A stretch of DNA of 64,000 nucleotides from Actinocrinis sp035653575 (GCF_035653575.1 NZ_DASRBQ010000056.1:1-64000), one strand, 5' to 3'. Positions 24,322 through 33,533 are shown, counted from the stretch's first letter. Program-made: numbers and translations. The notes: a model not told the origin generated them from the sequence alone.

Positions 24322-25010
24322 GCCTGCAGGTAGATCTGCCCGTTGCTGACGGTGACCTTTTTGGCTGGCAGCGGCGTCTGGGTCGGGCCGGCCTGCGCCG
24401 ATCCGTCGCTGATGCTGAACGAGGCGCCGTGGCACGGGCAGTTGATCAGGCCCCCGGCCACCTCGTTGCACTGGCAGCCGGCGTGGGTGCACACGGAGCT
24501 GAACGCCTTGTAGGTTCCGGCCGTCGGCTGGGTGACCACGACCTGGTGGCTGGCGAAGATGGCACCGCCGCCCACCGGGATCTGCGAGGCCTTGCCGAGC
24601 TTCGTGCCGGTCGGCATGGCGGCGGTGGTCTTCATGGTCTGGTCCGGCATCTTGCTGGCGTCCATGTTGGCGTCGCCGCTCATCGGCTTGGCCGCCGCGC
24701 TGCTCGCCGCCGGCGGGGCGGTCATGGTCGTGGGGGACGCGTTGCTCGGCGGCGCGCCGTCCGCGGCGTTCTCGTTCGGGTCCAGGATGTGCCCGCACGC
24801 GGACAGCCCGGCCCCGGCGACCACCGCGGTCCCGGCCGCGGCCGCGCCGCGCAACAGGCCGCGGCGGTCAAGCGCGAAGCGCGAGCAGGTGCCTGAGGCA
24901 CATCCCCCGGCCCCCGGTTCGGCGAGCGCGCCCGTTGATGCCGGGGCGTTTTCGCCGGCGAACTGCTCAGCGTCGGTCAGCAGGTCGGACGTCTCGTACG
25001 TGCTGGTCAT
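24318..25010 (-). CDS. Rieske [2Fe-2S] lipoprotein
   Basis: This 230-aa protein has an N-terminal cytoplasmic tail, then a twin-arginine-like signal DRRGLLRGAAAAG with lipobox LSAC, an Ala/Met/Thr-rich linker and a C-terminal Rieske domain. Ligands are C174 and H176 (CTHAGC) and C191 and H194 (CPCHG), with C179/C193 as the disulfide pair. It would transfer electrons at the outer face of the membrane. ATG 25010 has GGGAG nine bases upstream. It is divergent from the ferric-reductase-like flavoprotein (25244) and followed by a coupled micro-ORF. The 100-residue tail before the signal is unusually long for Tat substrates, and the internal spacing should be read with care. Confidence 0.88.
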   Translation of the reverse strand: MTSTYETSDLLTDAEQFAGENAPASTGALAEPGAGGCASGTCSRFALDRRGLLRGAAAAGTAVVAGAGLSACGHILDPNENAADGAPPSNASPTTMTAPPAASSAAAKPMSGDANMDASKMPDQTMKTTAAMPTGTKLGKASQIPVGGGAIFASHQVVVTQPTAGTYKAFSSVCTHAGCQCNEVAGGLINCPCHGASFSISDGSAQAGPTQTPLPAKKVTVSNGQIYLQA

Positions 25011-25243
25011 CGAGTGCGCTCCCAGAAGCCTCGTGGGTAGTTCCTTCGTCTGATGGGCCGCGCCGTGCAGGCCGCGCCATCGAGTACTGCGCACGGATGG
25101 CGACCGTAATCGGTTCTACGCGTTCTGTAACAGCCCGCTTCGTAGGCCCGCGATGAACCGAAAGCACCTTTCCCTCGTGGTCGGCTCACAAGAGGCCACC
25201 CAGGAGGGGACGAGGCCGCAACCAGGCATGTTGGAGCTTGACC

Positions 25244-26860
25244 ATGGCGGAATGGGTGGATCGTGCCGTCTCTGTGCCTCCGCCTGGCTCCGGTCGGCCG
25301 CCGGCGATGGGCCGACCGACTGCGCAGAATCGTTCAACCACGCAGACCACACAGGCCACACAAACCACACCGACCCGAACGGTCGGGCAGGCGCGTCTCG
25401 CCGAGCAGGTCCGTGCCGCGACGCAGGCGCGTCCGGCCGCCCAGGGGCGGCCCGTCGTGCCGGGCCAGCGAGTGACGGCGACGACCCCGTTCGCGTATCG
25501 CGCACGGCCGCTGCACCGCTCGCTGATCGCGACGCGCACGCTGCCGCCGCGCGAGTACATCGCGGCGGCGCTCATCAGCATGGTGATCGCGGGCGGCGTC
25601 ATGGTGCTGGCGTTCTTCTGGATGGACACGCCGGGTATCTCGCTGGCCAACCTCGGCGGGCAGGCTACGGCCGCGGGCGACGCCGCCGGCCTGCTCGGCG
25701 CCTACCTCGTGCTGATCCAGGTGCTGCTGATGGCGCGGATCCCGTGGCTGGAGCGGGCGATCGGCTCGGACTGGTTGACCGCCGCGCACCGGGCCAGCGG
25801 CGAATCGCTGGTGCTGCTGCTCCTGGCGCACGCCGTGCTGATCACCATCGGCTACGCCGGTTCCTTCAGCAAGGCGCCCTCCGAGTTCCTGACCATCCTG
25901 GACATGCCCTACCTGCTCGACGCGACGATCGGCCTCGGGCTCTTCCTCGCCATCGGCTTCATCTCGGCGCGGGCTGTGCGCAAGCGGGTGCGGTACGAGA
26001 CGTGGCAGTACACGCACTATCTCGTCTACGTCGCCATCGTGCTCTTCTTCACGCACGAGTTCACCGCGGGCGGTTCCTTCGACGCGAACTATGGCGCCCG
26101 GCTCGTCTCAGTCGGCATCTACGTCGCGGTGGCGCTCACCGTGTTCGCGTTCCGCGTCATGAAGCCGGTGATCTTCTCGATGCGGCACCGGCTGCGCGTG
26201 GTCGACGTGCATCGCGAGTCCGACGACGCGGTCTCGATCTACCTGACGGGCCGTAACCTGCGCAAGCTGCAGGCCGAGCCGGGTCAGTTCTTCCGCTGGC
26301 GGTTCCTGGCCCGCGGCTTCTGGTGGCAGTCGCACCCGTTCTCGCTGTCCGCGGCGCCCAACCGGGAATGGCTGCGGATCACGGTCGGCGCGCTCGGCGA
26401 CCACACTCGGGCGCTGCAGGATCTACAGCCGGGTGTCCGGGTCTTCGCCGAGGGTCCGTACGGCGCGATGACCGCCGCGCTGCGTACCCGCCGCAAGGTC
26501 GTGCTGATCGCGGGTGGCATCGGCATCACGCCGCTGCGCGCGCTGATCGACCCCTTGGCCGCCGCGGGCGAGGACCTGGTGCTGCTGTACCGCGCGTCGC
26601 GCCGTGGCGACATCGTCTTCCACCGCGAGCTCGAATGGCTCGCGAACGGCGGCCGGCTCACCGTGCACTACCTGCTCGGTCCGCGCGACGCCCAGCCGGG
26701 CCCGCTCAGTGCGGAGCGGATCACGCACCTGGTGCCCGACATCCAATCGCGCGACGTGTTCTTGTGCGGATCGACCAGCATGATCCAAGCGGCCGGGCAG
26801 GCGCTGCGCGAGGCTCGCGTGCCACGCCGTCACATCCACCAGGAACGCTTCACGTTCTAG
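25244..26860 (+). CDS. ferric-reductase-like transmembrane ferredoxin--NAD(P) reductase
   Basis: This 538-aa membrane flavocytochrome-like protein has an N-terminal 90 residues of low complexity rich in Thr, Gln and Arg. A six-helix ferric-reductase domain follows, with paired His candidates for haem in LTAAHRASGESLVLLLLAHAVL and TWQYTHYLVYVAIVLFFTHEF. The C-terminus is an FNR module with FAD-binding HPFSLS, NAD-binding IAGGIGITPLRAL, and FLCGSTSM near the end. It would move electrons from cytoplasmic NAD(P)H across the membrane. Divergent pairing with the Rieske lipoprotein suggests that protein as partner, by inference. GGAG seven bases before ATG 25244 fixes the start. Confidence 0.9.
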   Translation: MAEWVDRAVSVPPPGSGRPPAMGRPTAQNRSTTQTTQATQTTPTRTVGQARLAEQVRAATQARPAAQGRPVVPGQRVTATTPFAYRARPLHRSLIATRTLPPREYIAAALISMVIAGGVMVLAFFWMDTPGISLANLGGQATAAGDAAGLLGAYLVLIQVLLMARIPWLERAIGSDWLTAAHRASGESLVLLLLAHAVLITIGYAGSFSKAPSEFLTILDMPYLLDATIGLGLFLAIGFISARAVRKRVRYETWQYTHYLVYVAIVLFFTHEFTAGGSFDANYGARLVSVGIYVAVALTVFAFRVMKPVIFSMRHRLRVVDVHRESDDAVSIYLTGRNLRKLQAEPGQFFRWRFLARGFWWQSHPFSLSAAPNREWLRITVGALGDHTRALQDLQPGVRVFAEGPYGAMTAALRTRRKVVLIAGGIGITPLRALIDPLAAAGEDLVLLYRASRRGDIVFHRELEWLANGGRLTVHYLLGPRDAQPGPLSAERITHLVPDIQSRDVFLCGSTSMIQAAGQALREARVPRRHIHQERFTF

Positions 26861-26903
26861 GACGCGAGGTTCGTTACCGCGGCCGAGGGCAGGCGCCGAC
26901 GCG

Positions 26904-27320
26904 CTAGCTCTCGGCCGCAGTCTTGAACCCGGCGTTCTCGGTCGCGATCGCCTTACGCACGGTCGAGCCGATCAGCGCGCCGAGGAGGCCGGAACCGGGG
27001 CCGGTGAGCTCGAGGCTCAGGACGTTGCGACAGCTACCGTCGAGGTCTTCGATGCGGTGCCCGCCGACCATCCGAAGCCACAGCCGCTTGGTCTCCCAGA
27101 CGAACTCGCTGCCCGGCTCGATGCGTGTCACCGTCCACACCGCCGCGCTTTGGCCCGGCTGCTTGATGCGGGTACGGCTGCCGACTTGCAGCGGTCCGTC
27201 GTCCAAGCGCTCGACCTTCTGCATCGTCGGCGTCAGCGATGGCAGGTTCGTCACGTCGGTCGTCAGCCGCCAGACGGTGTCCGCCGGCGCCGCGATGGTC
27301 ACGGAGTTCTCCCACTTCAC
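26904..27320 (-). CDS. SRPBCC (START-like) family protein
   Basis: This 138-aa polyketide-cyclase/START-like domain opens VTIAAPADTVWRLTTDVTNLPSLTPTMQKVERL, then GSRTRIKQPGQSAAVWTVTRIEPGSEFVWET and the C-terminal helix GALIGSTVRKAIATENAGFKTA. These helix-grip proteins bind hydrophobic ligands; no function is known here. GTG 27320 is the only good start and has a weak ribosome site. It is divergent from the TetR gene, 23 bases apart, and shares the palindromic operator with it, so it is the likely target. Confidence 0.85.
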   Translation of the reverse strand: MKWENSVTIAAPADTVWRLTTDVTNLPSLTPTMQKVERLDDGPLQVGSRTRIKQPGQSAAVWTVTRIEPGSEFVWETKRLWLRMVGGHRIEDLDGSCRNVLSLELTGPGSGLLGALIGSTVRKAIATENAGFKTAAES

Positions 27321-27328
27321 ATCGCGAC

Positions 27329-27344
27329 TGTACCATTTGGTACA
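27329..27344. promoter_or_regulatory. TetR operator abutting the tetR start codon
   Basis: TGTACCATTTGGTACA is a palindrome with two 7-base arms and a TT centre. Its last base is the A of the TetR start codon (27344), and it sits between the divergent SRPBCC and TetR starts. One bound dimer could cover both starts. There is no room for a Shine-Dalgarno site on the TetR side. Confidence 0.7.
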
Positions 27345-27919
27345 TGACAGAGGGAGAGTCCGCAGCGAAGGCGGCTTTGCTGGAGAAGGTCGTCGGCTTC
27401 GCGGCGCAGGGCGGCATCGCGGGCAAGAGTCTGCGCGAAATCGCGGCCGGGATCGGCTCCAGCCACCGGATGCTGCTCTACCACTTCGGCTCCCGTGAAG
27501 GCCTGATGGCGGCCGTCGTCGCGTTCATGGAGGCCCGGCAGCGCGAGACCATGGCGGCTCTCGCCACGCAGTCGGCCAGTCCGGGCGAGGCGATGCGCGC
27601 GCAGTGGCAGGAACTGACCAGCCCGCGGATCCGACCGTTCATCCGGCTCTTCTTCGAGATCTTCGGCCTGGCGGTACAGGGCACCGCCGGAGCCACCGCG
27701 ATGCTCGACGAGCTGACCGATCCGTGGCTACGGGAAGGCGCCGCGGTCGCCGCACGGGAGGGGTACGAGCTCGATATCGCAACCATCCGGCTTGGCGTCG
27801 CCGTGACCCGGGGCCTGCTCATCGATCTGCTGGCCGGGGCCGACCCCGAAGAGGTTTCCGCCGCGCACGCCCGCTTCGTGGACATGATCGAAAGCGCGCT
27901 GCCGACGTCGCGGCCGTGA
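27344..27919 (+). CDS. TetR-family transcriptional regulator
   Basis: This 191-aa protein has the TetR HTH KVVGFAAQGGIAGKSLREIAAGIGSSHRMLLYHFGSREGLMAAVVAFM at residues 12-60, then an all-helical ligand domain (PFIRLFFEIFGLAVQG, DIATIRLGVAVTRGLLIDLLAGAD). The start ATG 27344 directly follows the palindromic operator, so the message is probably leaderless; longer in-frame starts inside the divergent gene are rejected. It should repress itself and the SRPBCC gene. The ligand is not known. Confidence 0.9.
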   Translation: MTEGESAAKAALLEKVVGFAAQGGIAGKSLREIAAGIGSSHRMLLYHFGSREGLMAAVVAFMEARQRETMAALATQSASPGEAMRAQWQELTSPRIRPFIRLFFEIFGLAVQGTAGATAMLDELTDPWLREGAAVAAREGYELDIATIRLGVAVTRGLLIDLLAGADPEEVSAAHARFVDMIESALPTSRP

Positions 27920-27966
27920 GGCAGGATGGAGCGGTCAGCGTCATCGCGAACAGTTCTGGAGTTGCC

Positions 27967-29088
27967 ATGTCTGACGGCGGATCCGCGGCCCTCTATCCGG
28001 CGCAGCGCTTGGACATCGCCCGCGAGGCCGCCGCGCGGGCCGGGCTCGACGCGCTGTTGGTCTGCCCCGGCGCGGATCTGCGCTACCTCACCGGTTACGA
28101 CGCGATGCCGTTGGAGCGACTTACGTGTCTCGTGCTGCCGGTGAACGGTGAGCCGTGCCTGCTGGTGCCGGCGCTCGAGCGGCCGCTCGCCGCCGCCTCT
28201 CCGGCCGGGGCCTCGGGGCTGGAGATCGTGGCGTGGAACGAGACCGACGACCCGTACGCGGTCGCCGCCGCGCGTCTGTCCGAAGCGAAGCGGGTCGGCT
28301 TGGACAACCACATGTGGGTGGAGAAGGCGGCCGAGTTTCGCAGGGTGCTGCCAGAGGCGGAACAGGATCTGGCCGGCGGCGTTCTCAGCGCACTGCGGCT
28401 GCGCAAGACGCCGGCTGAGGCCGAGGCGCTGCGCCGCGCGGGTGCCGCGATCGACCGTGTGCACGCGCGGATGGGCGAATGGCTGCGCCCGGGCCGCACG
28501 GAACGCGAGGTCGGCCGGGACATCGCGGACGCGATCCTCGCCGAGGGGCACGCCCGGGTCGACTTCGTGATCGTGGCGGCGGGCCCGAACGGGGCCAGCC
28601 CGCATCACGAGGTCTCCGACCGCAGGATCGAGCCCGGCGACGCCGTGGTGGTCGACATCGGCGGGACGACGCACGACGGCTACTGCTCCGACTCGACCCG
28701 CGTCTACGCGGTCGGCGAGCCGCCGAAGGAGTTCCTCGAGATGTACGACGTGCTGCTCGCCGCGCAGCGCGCCCAGGTCGAGGCGGTGCGTCCGGGCATC
28801 ACCGCGGAGCAGCTCGACGCGGTCGGCCGGGACATGATCGCGGCGGCCGGTTTCGGCGACCGGTTCATCCACCGCACCGGCCACGGCATCGGCCTGGAGA
28901 CCCACGAGGAGCCGTACATCGTGGCCGGGAGCGCGCGGCCGCTGGAGCCGGGCATGGCCTTCTCGATCGAGCCCGGGATCTACCTGCCCGGCCGCTTCGG
29001 CGCGCGGATCGAGGACATCGTCATCTGCACCGAGGACGGCGGCGAGCGGCTGAACCGCACCGAGCGCGAACTGGTCGTGCTGTCCTGA
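27967..29088 (+). CDS. M24-family metallopeptidase (Xaa-Pro aminopeptidase type)
   Basis: This 373-aa protein has an N-terminal creatinase-like domain (RLDIAREAAARAGLDALLVCPGADLRYLTGYDAMPLERLTCL) and a pita-bread catalytic domain. The metal ligands fit VVVDIGGT (Asp), CSDSTR (Asp), RTGHGIGLETHE (His), SIEPGIYLP (Glu) and ARIEDIV (Glu). It removes N-terminal residues ahead of proline or is a close homologue. ATG 27967 has GGAG five bases upstream. It follows the TetR gene by 47 bases, with a perfect terminator after it. A housekeeping role in peptide recycling is likely. Confidence 0.92.
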   Translation: MSDGGSAALYPAQRLDIAREAAARAGLDALLVCPGADLRYLTGYDAMPLERLTCLVLPVNGEPCLLVPALERPLAAASPAGASGLEIVAWNETDDPYAVAAARLSEAKRVGLDNHMWVEKAAEFRRVLPEAEQDLAGGVLSALRLRKTPAEAEALRRAGAAIDRVHARMGEWLRPGRTEREVGRDIADAILAEGHARVDFVIVAAGPNGASPHHEVSDRRIEPGDAVVVDIGGTTHDGYCSDSTRVYAVGEPPKEFLEMYDVLLAAQRAQVEAVRPGITAEQLDAVGRDMIAAAGFGDRFIHRTGHGIGLETHEEPYIVAGSARPLEPGMAFSIEPGIYLPGRFGARIEDIVICTEDGGERLNRTERELVVLS

Positions 29089-29108
29089 TCTGAGGCTGAT
29101 GGTCTGAG

Positions 29109-29148
29109 AGCGCGGGTGGCCACTGGTGGCCACCCGCGCTTTCCGTTT
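29109..29148 (+). terminator. intrinsic terminator after the M24 peptidase gene
   Basis: A perfect 14-bp stem (29109-29122 with 29127-29140) with loop CTGG, followed by TTCCGTTT. Confidence 0.85.
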
Positions 29149-29396
29149 GCCACCGTCGCCGCCCAGGCGATCTTACAAGCGGAAGCAAGTATTCATCATT
29201 GATTAGTCCAGATATTGCGCCACAGTGTCGAGAAGATTACATTCCTCTTTGCTCCACCCACGGCTCAGCCACCGCGCGCCCACTCGCGCCTGCGTCCCAA
29301 CCCGCGTCCGACCCTCGTGCTCCTCCCCTCCCATCCCTTCGCGGCGCCACCCACGAAGTCCCCCGGCTTCGGCGCCGCGCCGAAAGGAGCAGAACC

Positions 29397-32300
29397 TTGT
29401 CCCACCCCTCCCCCCACCTGTTGCGCGAGCCGGGAAGGCTGCGCCGCACCGCCGCGCTCACCGGCAGTGCCGCGTTGCTGGCCGGCGGCGCGGTCGCGCT
29501 CGCGATGCCCTCAGCGCAGGCCGCGGCCACCGGCGGCAGCGGCGCCAGCCTCGCCTACGTCGAGGTCCAGGCGGAGAACTCCGCGACCAATGGAACGGTC
29601 ATCGGCCCCAGCTACACGCAGGGCCAGCTCGCCGACGAAGCGTCCTACCGCAAGGCGGTCACGCTGCAGGGCACCGGCAAGTACGTCACGTTCACGACGC
29701 CGGTCGCCACCAACTCGATCAACTTCCGGTACAGCATCCCGGACACCTCGGGCGGCACCGTCTACACCGCGCCGCTCTCCCTCTACATCAACGGCACCAA
29801 GCAGAGCGACTTCACCCTCACCAACGCCTACAGCTGGTACTACGGCAGTTACCCGTTCACCAACACCCCGGGCAGCAACCCGCACCACTTCTACGACGAG
29901 GCCCACCGGCTGCTCTCCACGACGTATCCGGCCGGCACCACCTTCACCCTCCAGGTCGATTCCGAGGACACCGCCTCGTCCTACACGATCGACTTCGCCG
30001 ACTTCGAGAACGTCGGCGCGGCGCTCACCCAGCCCTCCGGCTCGGTCTCGGTGACCAGCTATGGAGCCGACGCGAGCGGCGTGAACGACTCGAGCTCCGC
30101 GTTCAACGCGGCCATCAGCGCGGCCGGGTCGGGCGGCACCGTGTGGATCCCGCCGGGCACCTACAACGTCCCGGGCCACATCGCCGTCAACAACGTGACG
30201 ATCGCCGGCGCGGGCATGTGGTACTCGACCGTCACCGGGACCGCCCCGGGCTTCTACGGCAACTCCGCGCCGAATCCGAGCACGAACGTGCACCTGCAGA
30301 ACTTCGCCATCTCCGGCAACGTGCAAGAACGCTGCGACAGCTGCCAGGTCAACGGCGTCGGCGGCGCGATGAGCAACTCGTCGGTGTCCAATCTCTGGAT
30401 CGAGCACATGAAGGTCGGCGCCTGGATGGACGGCCCGATGACCGGCCTGACCTTCAGCGGCATGCGGATCCGGGACACCACCGCCGACGGCATCAACTTC
30501 CACGGCGGCGTCACCAACTCCACCGTGACCAACAGCGACCTGCGCAACACCGGCGACGACGGCATCGCCACCTGGGCCGATTCCAGCATCGGCGCCGACG
30601 CCAACGACACCATCTCCAACAACACCGTGCAGCTGCAGATGCTGGCCAACGGCATCGCCATCTACGGCGGGCACGACAACACGGTGACCGGGAACCTGGT
30701 GCAGGACACCGGGATCACCCAGGGCGGCGGCATCCACGTCGGGCAGCGCTTCACCTCCACCCCGGTCGGCACCACCACGATCAGCAACAACACCCTGATC
30801 CGCAACGGCGACCTCGACCCGAACTGGCAGTTCGGCGTCGGCTCGCTGTGGTTCGACGGCAGTCAGGGCGCGATCACCGGGCCGATCAACGTCAGCAACG
30901 CCCTGATCGAACAGAGCCCTTATGAGGCGATCCAGTGGGTCGAGGGCACCATCAGCGGCGTCAACCTCAACAACGTGACCATCGCGGGCACCGGCACCTT
31001 CGCCCTGCAGGAGCAAACCGGCGGCACCGCCTCCGCGCAGAACGTCACCGCCACCGGCGTCGCGCAGGCAAACGCGGGCAACGCGCCGAGCTACAGCTGC
31101 GAAGGCAGCAGCTTCACCATCACCGACAACGGCGGCAACTCCGGCATCAGCCCGACCCAGTGCAACGGCTGGCCGGCGCCGGTATACCCGCCGTACCCGA
31201 ACAACGGCGTGAGTGTGACGCCGACCGCGCTGAACTTCGGCTCGGTGGCGGTCGGTTCTACCTCGCCCGCGCAGACCGTTACCGTCTCCAACCCGACCGG
31301 CTCGGCCGCGTCCGTCTCGTCGATCGCGGCCAGCGGCGACTACGCGCAGACCAACAACTGCGGCTCGTCGATCGCGGCGAACGGCTCCTGCACGGTGAAC
31401 GTCACCTTCAAGCCGACCGTCGCCGGCAGCCGTAGCGGAACCCTGACGGTCAACGCCGGGGGCGTCACCAACACCGTCAGCCTCTCCGGGACCGGCACCG
31501 CGCCCGGACCGGTGCTGAACGCGAACCCGGCGAGCCTGTCGTTCGGCGGCGCGGTCGTCGGCTCCTCCTCCACCGCGCAGAACGTCACGGTGACCAACAC
31601 CGGCACCACCTCGGCCACCGTCTCAGGGGTCTCGGTCACCGGTGACTACACGCAGACCAACAACTGCTCGACCATCGCGGTCAACGCGTCCTGCGTCGTG
31701 ACCGTCACCTTCAAGCCGACCGCGAGCGGCACCCGCACCGGAACGCTCACCGTCACCAGCAACGCCAACAACAGCCCGACCACCGTCGCGCTGACCGGCA
31801 GCGGAATCGGCACCAACACCAACATCGCGGCCGGGCAGCCGGCTTCGGCCAGCTCCGTCAACGGCTCATATGTCGCCTCGAACCTGACCGACGCCGACGC
31901 GTCGACCTACTGGGAGAGCGCCAACGGCTCCTTCCCGCAGTGGGCACAGGTCGACCTCGGCCAGAACTACAGCATCAATAAGCTGATCCTTAGGCTGCCT
32001 CCGTCGACGGCGTGGGGCGCGCGGACCCAGACGCTCTCGGTGCTCGGCTCCACGGACGGATCGAACTTCTCCACCCTCGTCGGATCCGCGAGCTACACCT
32101 TCGACCCGAACGCCAACAACAACACCGTCACCATCACCTTCGGCGCGAGCACGGCCCGGTACGTGCGGGTCAACATCACCGCGAACACCGGCTGGCCGGC
32201 CGGTCAGCTTTCCGACTTCGAGGTCTTCCCAAGCGGCGGCGGTTCGTCCGGCCCGTCGATCGCGGTGAACCCGTCGAGCTTGAGCTTCGGCAGCCAGACG

Positions 32301-32981
32301 GTCGGCTCGGCCACCGGGGCGCAGTCGGTCACCGTGACCAACAGCGGCAACCAGGCCGCCACGGTCTCGTCGATCTCGACCAGCGGCGACTTCGCGCAGA
32401 CCAACAACTGTGGCTCGTCGATCGCGGCGGGCGCGTCGTGCACCGTCAACGTCACCTTCACGCCCACCGCCACCGGGGCGCGCACCGGCACGCTGAGCAT
32501 CGCCAGCAACGCCCCCGGCAGCCCGGCGACGGTGGCGCTCTCCGGCAGTGGAGTGAGTTCGAACACGAATCTGGCGCTGAACCAGCCGGCCTCGGCCAGC
32601 GGGTACACGCAGACTTATACGCCCGCGAACGCTGTGGACGGCGACACCAGCAGCTACTGGGAGAGCACTGACAACGCCTTCCCACAGTGGCTGCAGGTCG
32701 ACCTCGGCTCGGCGAAGACGATCGGCCGGATCGTGCTCGACCTGCCGCCGTCCAGCGCCTGGGCCACCCGCACCGAGACGCTGTCCGTGCTGGGCAGCAC
32801 CGACGGATCCGCCTTCAGCACCATCGTCGGATCGGCCGGCTACACCTTCAACCCGGCGACCGGCAACACGGTCACCATCACCTTCAACCCGACCAGCACC
32901 CGGTACCTGCGGCTCAACTTCACCGCCAACACCGGCTGGCCGGCCGGGCAGGTCTCCGAGTTCCAGGTATTCGCCAGCTGA
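29397..32981 (+). CDS. secreted alpha-1,3-glucanase (mutanase), GH87, with three choice-of-anchor-D and two discoidin domains
   Basis: This 1194-aa exported enzyme has a signal peptide (RTAALTGSAALLAGGAVALA, cleaved after SAQAA) and an N-terminal CBM of the GH87/mycodextranase type (residues about 50-215). A right-handed beta-helix follows (about 220-600), then anchor-D, anchor-D, F5/8-C, anchor-D, F5/8-C. The catalytic candidates D364 (TADGINF) and D387/D388 (NTGDDGIAT) have the same 23- and 1-residue spacing as the known GH87 aspartates. It would cleave alpha-1,3-glucan of fungal walls. TTG 29397 has AAAGGAG seven bases upstream. The 5' 256 bp holds relatively AT-rich promoter-like sequence, and a strong terminator follows. 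Confidence 0.9.
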   Translation: MSHPSPHLLREPGRLRRTAALTGSAALLAGGAVALAMPSAQAAATGGSGASLAYVEVQAENSATNGTVIGPSYTQGQLADEASYRKAVTLQGTGKYVTFTTPVATNSINFRYSIPDTSGGTVYTAPLSLYINGTKQSDFTLTNAYSWYYGSYPFTNTPGSNPHHFYDEAHRLLSTTYPAGTTFTLQVDSEDTASSYTIDFADFENVGAALTQPSGSVSVTSYGADASGVNDSSSAFNAAISAAGSGGTVWIPPGTYNVPGHIAVNNVTIAGAGMWYSTVTGTAPGFYGNSAPNPSTNVHLQNFAISGNVQERCDSCQVNGVGGAMSNSSVSNLWIEHMKVGAWMDGPMTGLTFSGMRIRDTTADGINFHGGVTNSTVTNSDLRNTGDDGIATWADSSIGADANDTISNNTVQLQMLANGIAIYGGHDNTVTGNLVQDTGITQGGGIHVGQRFTSTPVGTTTISNNTLIRNGDLDPNWQFGVGSLWFDGSQGAITGPINVSNALIEQSPYEAIQWVEGTISGVNLNNVTIAGTGTFALQEQTGGTASAQNVTATGVAQANAGNAPSYSCEGSSFTITDNGGNSGISPTQCNGWPAPVYPPYPNNGVSVTPTALNFGSVAVGSTSPAQTVTVSNPTGSAASVSSIAASGDYAQTNNCGSSIAANGSCTVNVTFKPTVAGSRSGTLTVNAGGVTNTVSLSGTGTAPGPVLNANPASLSFGGAVVGSSSTAQNVTVTNTGTTSATVSGVSVTGDYTQTNNCSTIAVNASCVVTVTFKPTASGTRTGTLTVTSNANNSPTTVALTGSGIGTNTNIAAGQPASASSVNGSYVASNLTDADASTYWESANGSFPQWAQVDLGQNYSINKLILRLPPSTAWGARTQTLSVLGSTDGSNFSTLVGSASYTFDPNANNNTVTITFGASTARYVRVNITANTGWPAGQLSDFEVFPSGGGSSGPSIAVNPSSLSFGSQTVGSATGAQSVTVTNSGNQAATVSSISTSGDFAQTNNCGSSIAAGASCTVNVTFTPTATGARTGTLSIASNAPGSPATVALSGSGVSSNTNLALNQPASASGYTQTYTPANAVDGDTSSYWESTDNAFPQWLQVDLGSAKTIGRIVLDLPPSSAWATRTETLSVLGSTDGSAFSTIVGSAGYTFNPATGNTVTITFNPTSTRYLRLNFTANTGWPAGQVSEFQVFAS
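31210..32981 (+). repeat. duplicated anchor-D / discoidin coding units in the GH87 gene
   Basis: Anchor-D units lie near 31210-31500, 31510-31810 and 32255-32560, and discoidin units near 31815-32235 and 32565-32981. The anchor-D/F5/8-C pair is repeated, and stretches such as the ACCAACAACTG segment near 31350 and 32400 are almost identical at DNA level, so the pair probably arose by recent tandem duplication. Confidence 0.75.
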
Positions 32982-33012
32982 GATCTAGGCTGGGAAGGGC
33001 AGTAACCTGATA

Positions 33013-33059
33013 CACCGGTGCCCCCGAGTAGCGGATTACTCGGGGGCACCGGTGTTTCG
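33013..33059 (+). terminator. intrinsic terminator after the GH87 gene
   Basis: Perfect 18-bp arms (33013-33030 and 33037-33054) with a six-base loop, followed by TTTCG. It lies 31 bases past the stop and also faces the end of the convergent gene at 33069. Confidence 0.9.
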
Positions 33060-33068
33060 TACCGAGTG

Positions 33069-33533
33069 CTAACTCGCCGGACGCGCCGTTCGCCAGTTGC
33101 GCAGCCCTCGACGCCGAGCCGAACGCTCGGCGGAGGTGTCGACGGAGCCGTCCGCGGTGCGCGCGGCGACCGGCTCCGCGGTCTTCGCGGACACGGTGGC
33201 CGCCACCGGAGCGGTGGCCGCCGGGGCCGTCCGGCCGGCCTCGGCCGCCGCGGCGCGGCGGCGGCGGGCGCGGGCGTCACGGCGGAACCGGCCGAGTTCC
33301 CGGCGCAGGGCGGCGTCACGGCGCAGCCCCTCGGCCACCATCATGAAGCCCAGCATCGCCACCGCCCCGATCACGAGGCCGGCCAGGTACAGCCGCCCGG
33401 CCGAACCGTGCAGGTGGTAGCCGAAGAGCGTGAAACCGTTGGACAACTGGTGCTCGGTGCCGGTGTTGGCCGCGACTCCAGCCGCGCCGACGGCCACCGC
33501 CGCGGCGAGGAGCAGCAGTCCTACGACGAGCAT
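33069..33533 (-). CDS. small membrane protein with basic C-terminal tail
   Basis: This 154-aa protein has two predicted membrane helices (LVVGLLLLAAAVAVGAAGVAA and LYLAGLVIGAVAMLGFMMVAEGL) around a short loop with FTLFGYHLHG, followed by an Arg/Ala-rich cytoplasmic tail (RRDARARRRRAAAAEAGR, then Ala/Thr/Val repeats). I do not recognise a named family; similar small membrane proteins are common in streptomycetes. GGGAGG upstream of ATG 33533 supports the start. It is a lone gene, convergent with GH87. Confidence 0.7.
   Translation of the reverse strand: MLVVGLLLLAAAVAVGAAGVAANTGTEHQLSNGFTLFGYHLHGSAGRLYLAGLVIGAVAMLGFMMVAEGLRRDAALRRELGRFRRDARARRRRAAAAEAGRTAPAATAPVAATVSAKTAEPVAARTADGSVDTSAERSARRRGLRNWRTARPAS

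Noticed and set aside
26879..26925. Inverted GCGGCCGAG repeat as a terminator
   Set aside because: The arms lie partly inside the SRPBCC gene end, the loop is long and no T-run follows.
27478..29133. Long minus-strand reading frame opposite the M24 peptidase
   Set aside because: High-GC shadow of a real gene: arginine/histidine-rich, no conserved motif, opposite a clear enzyme.
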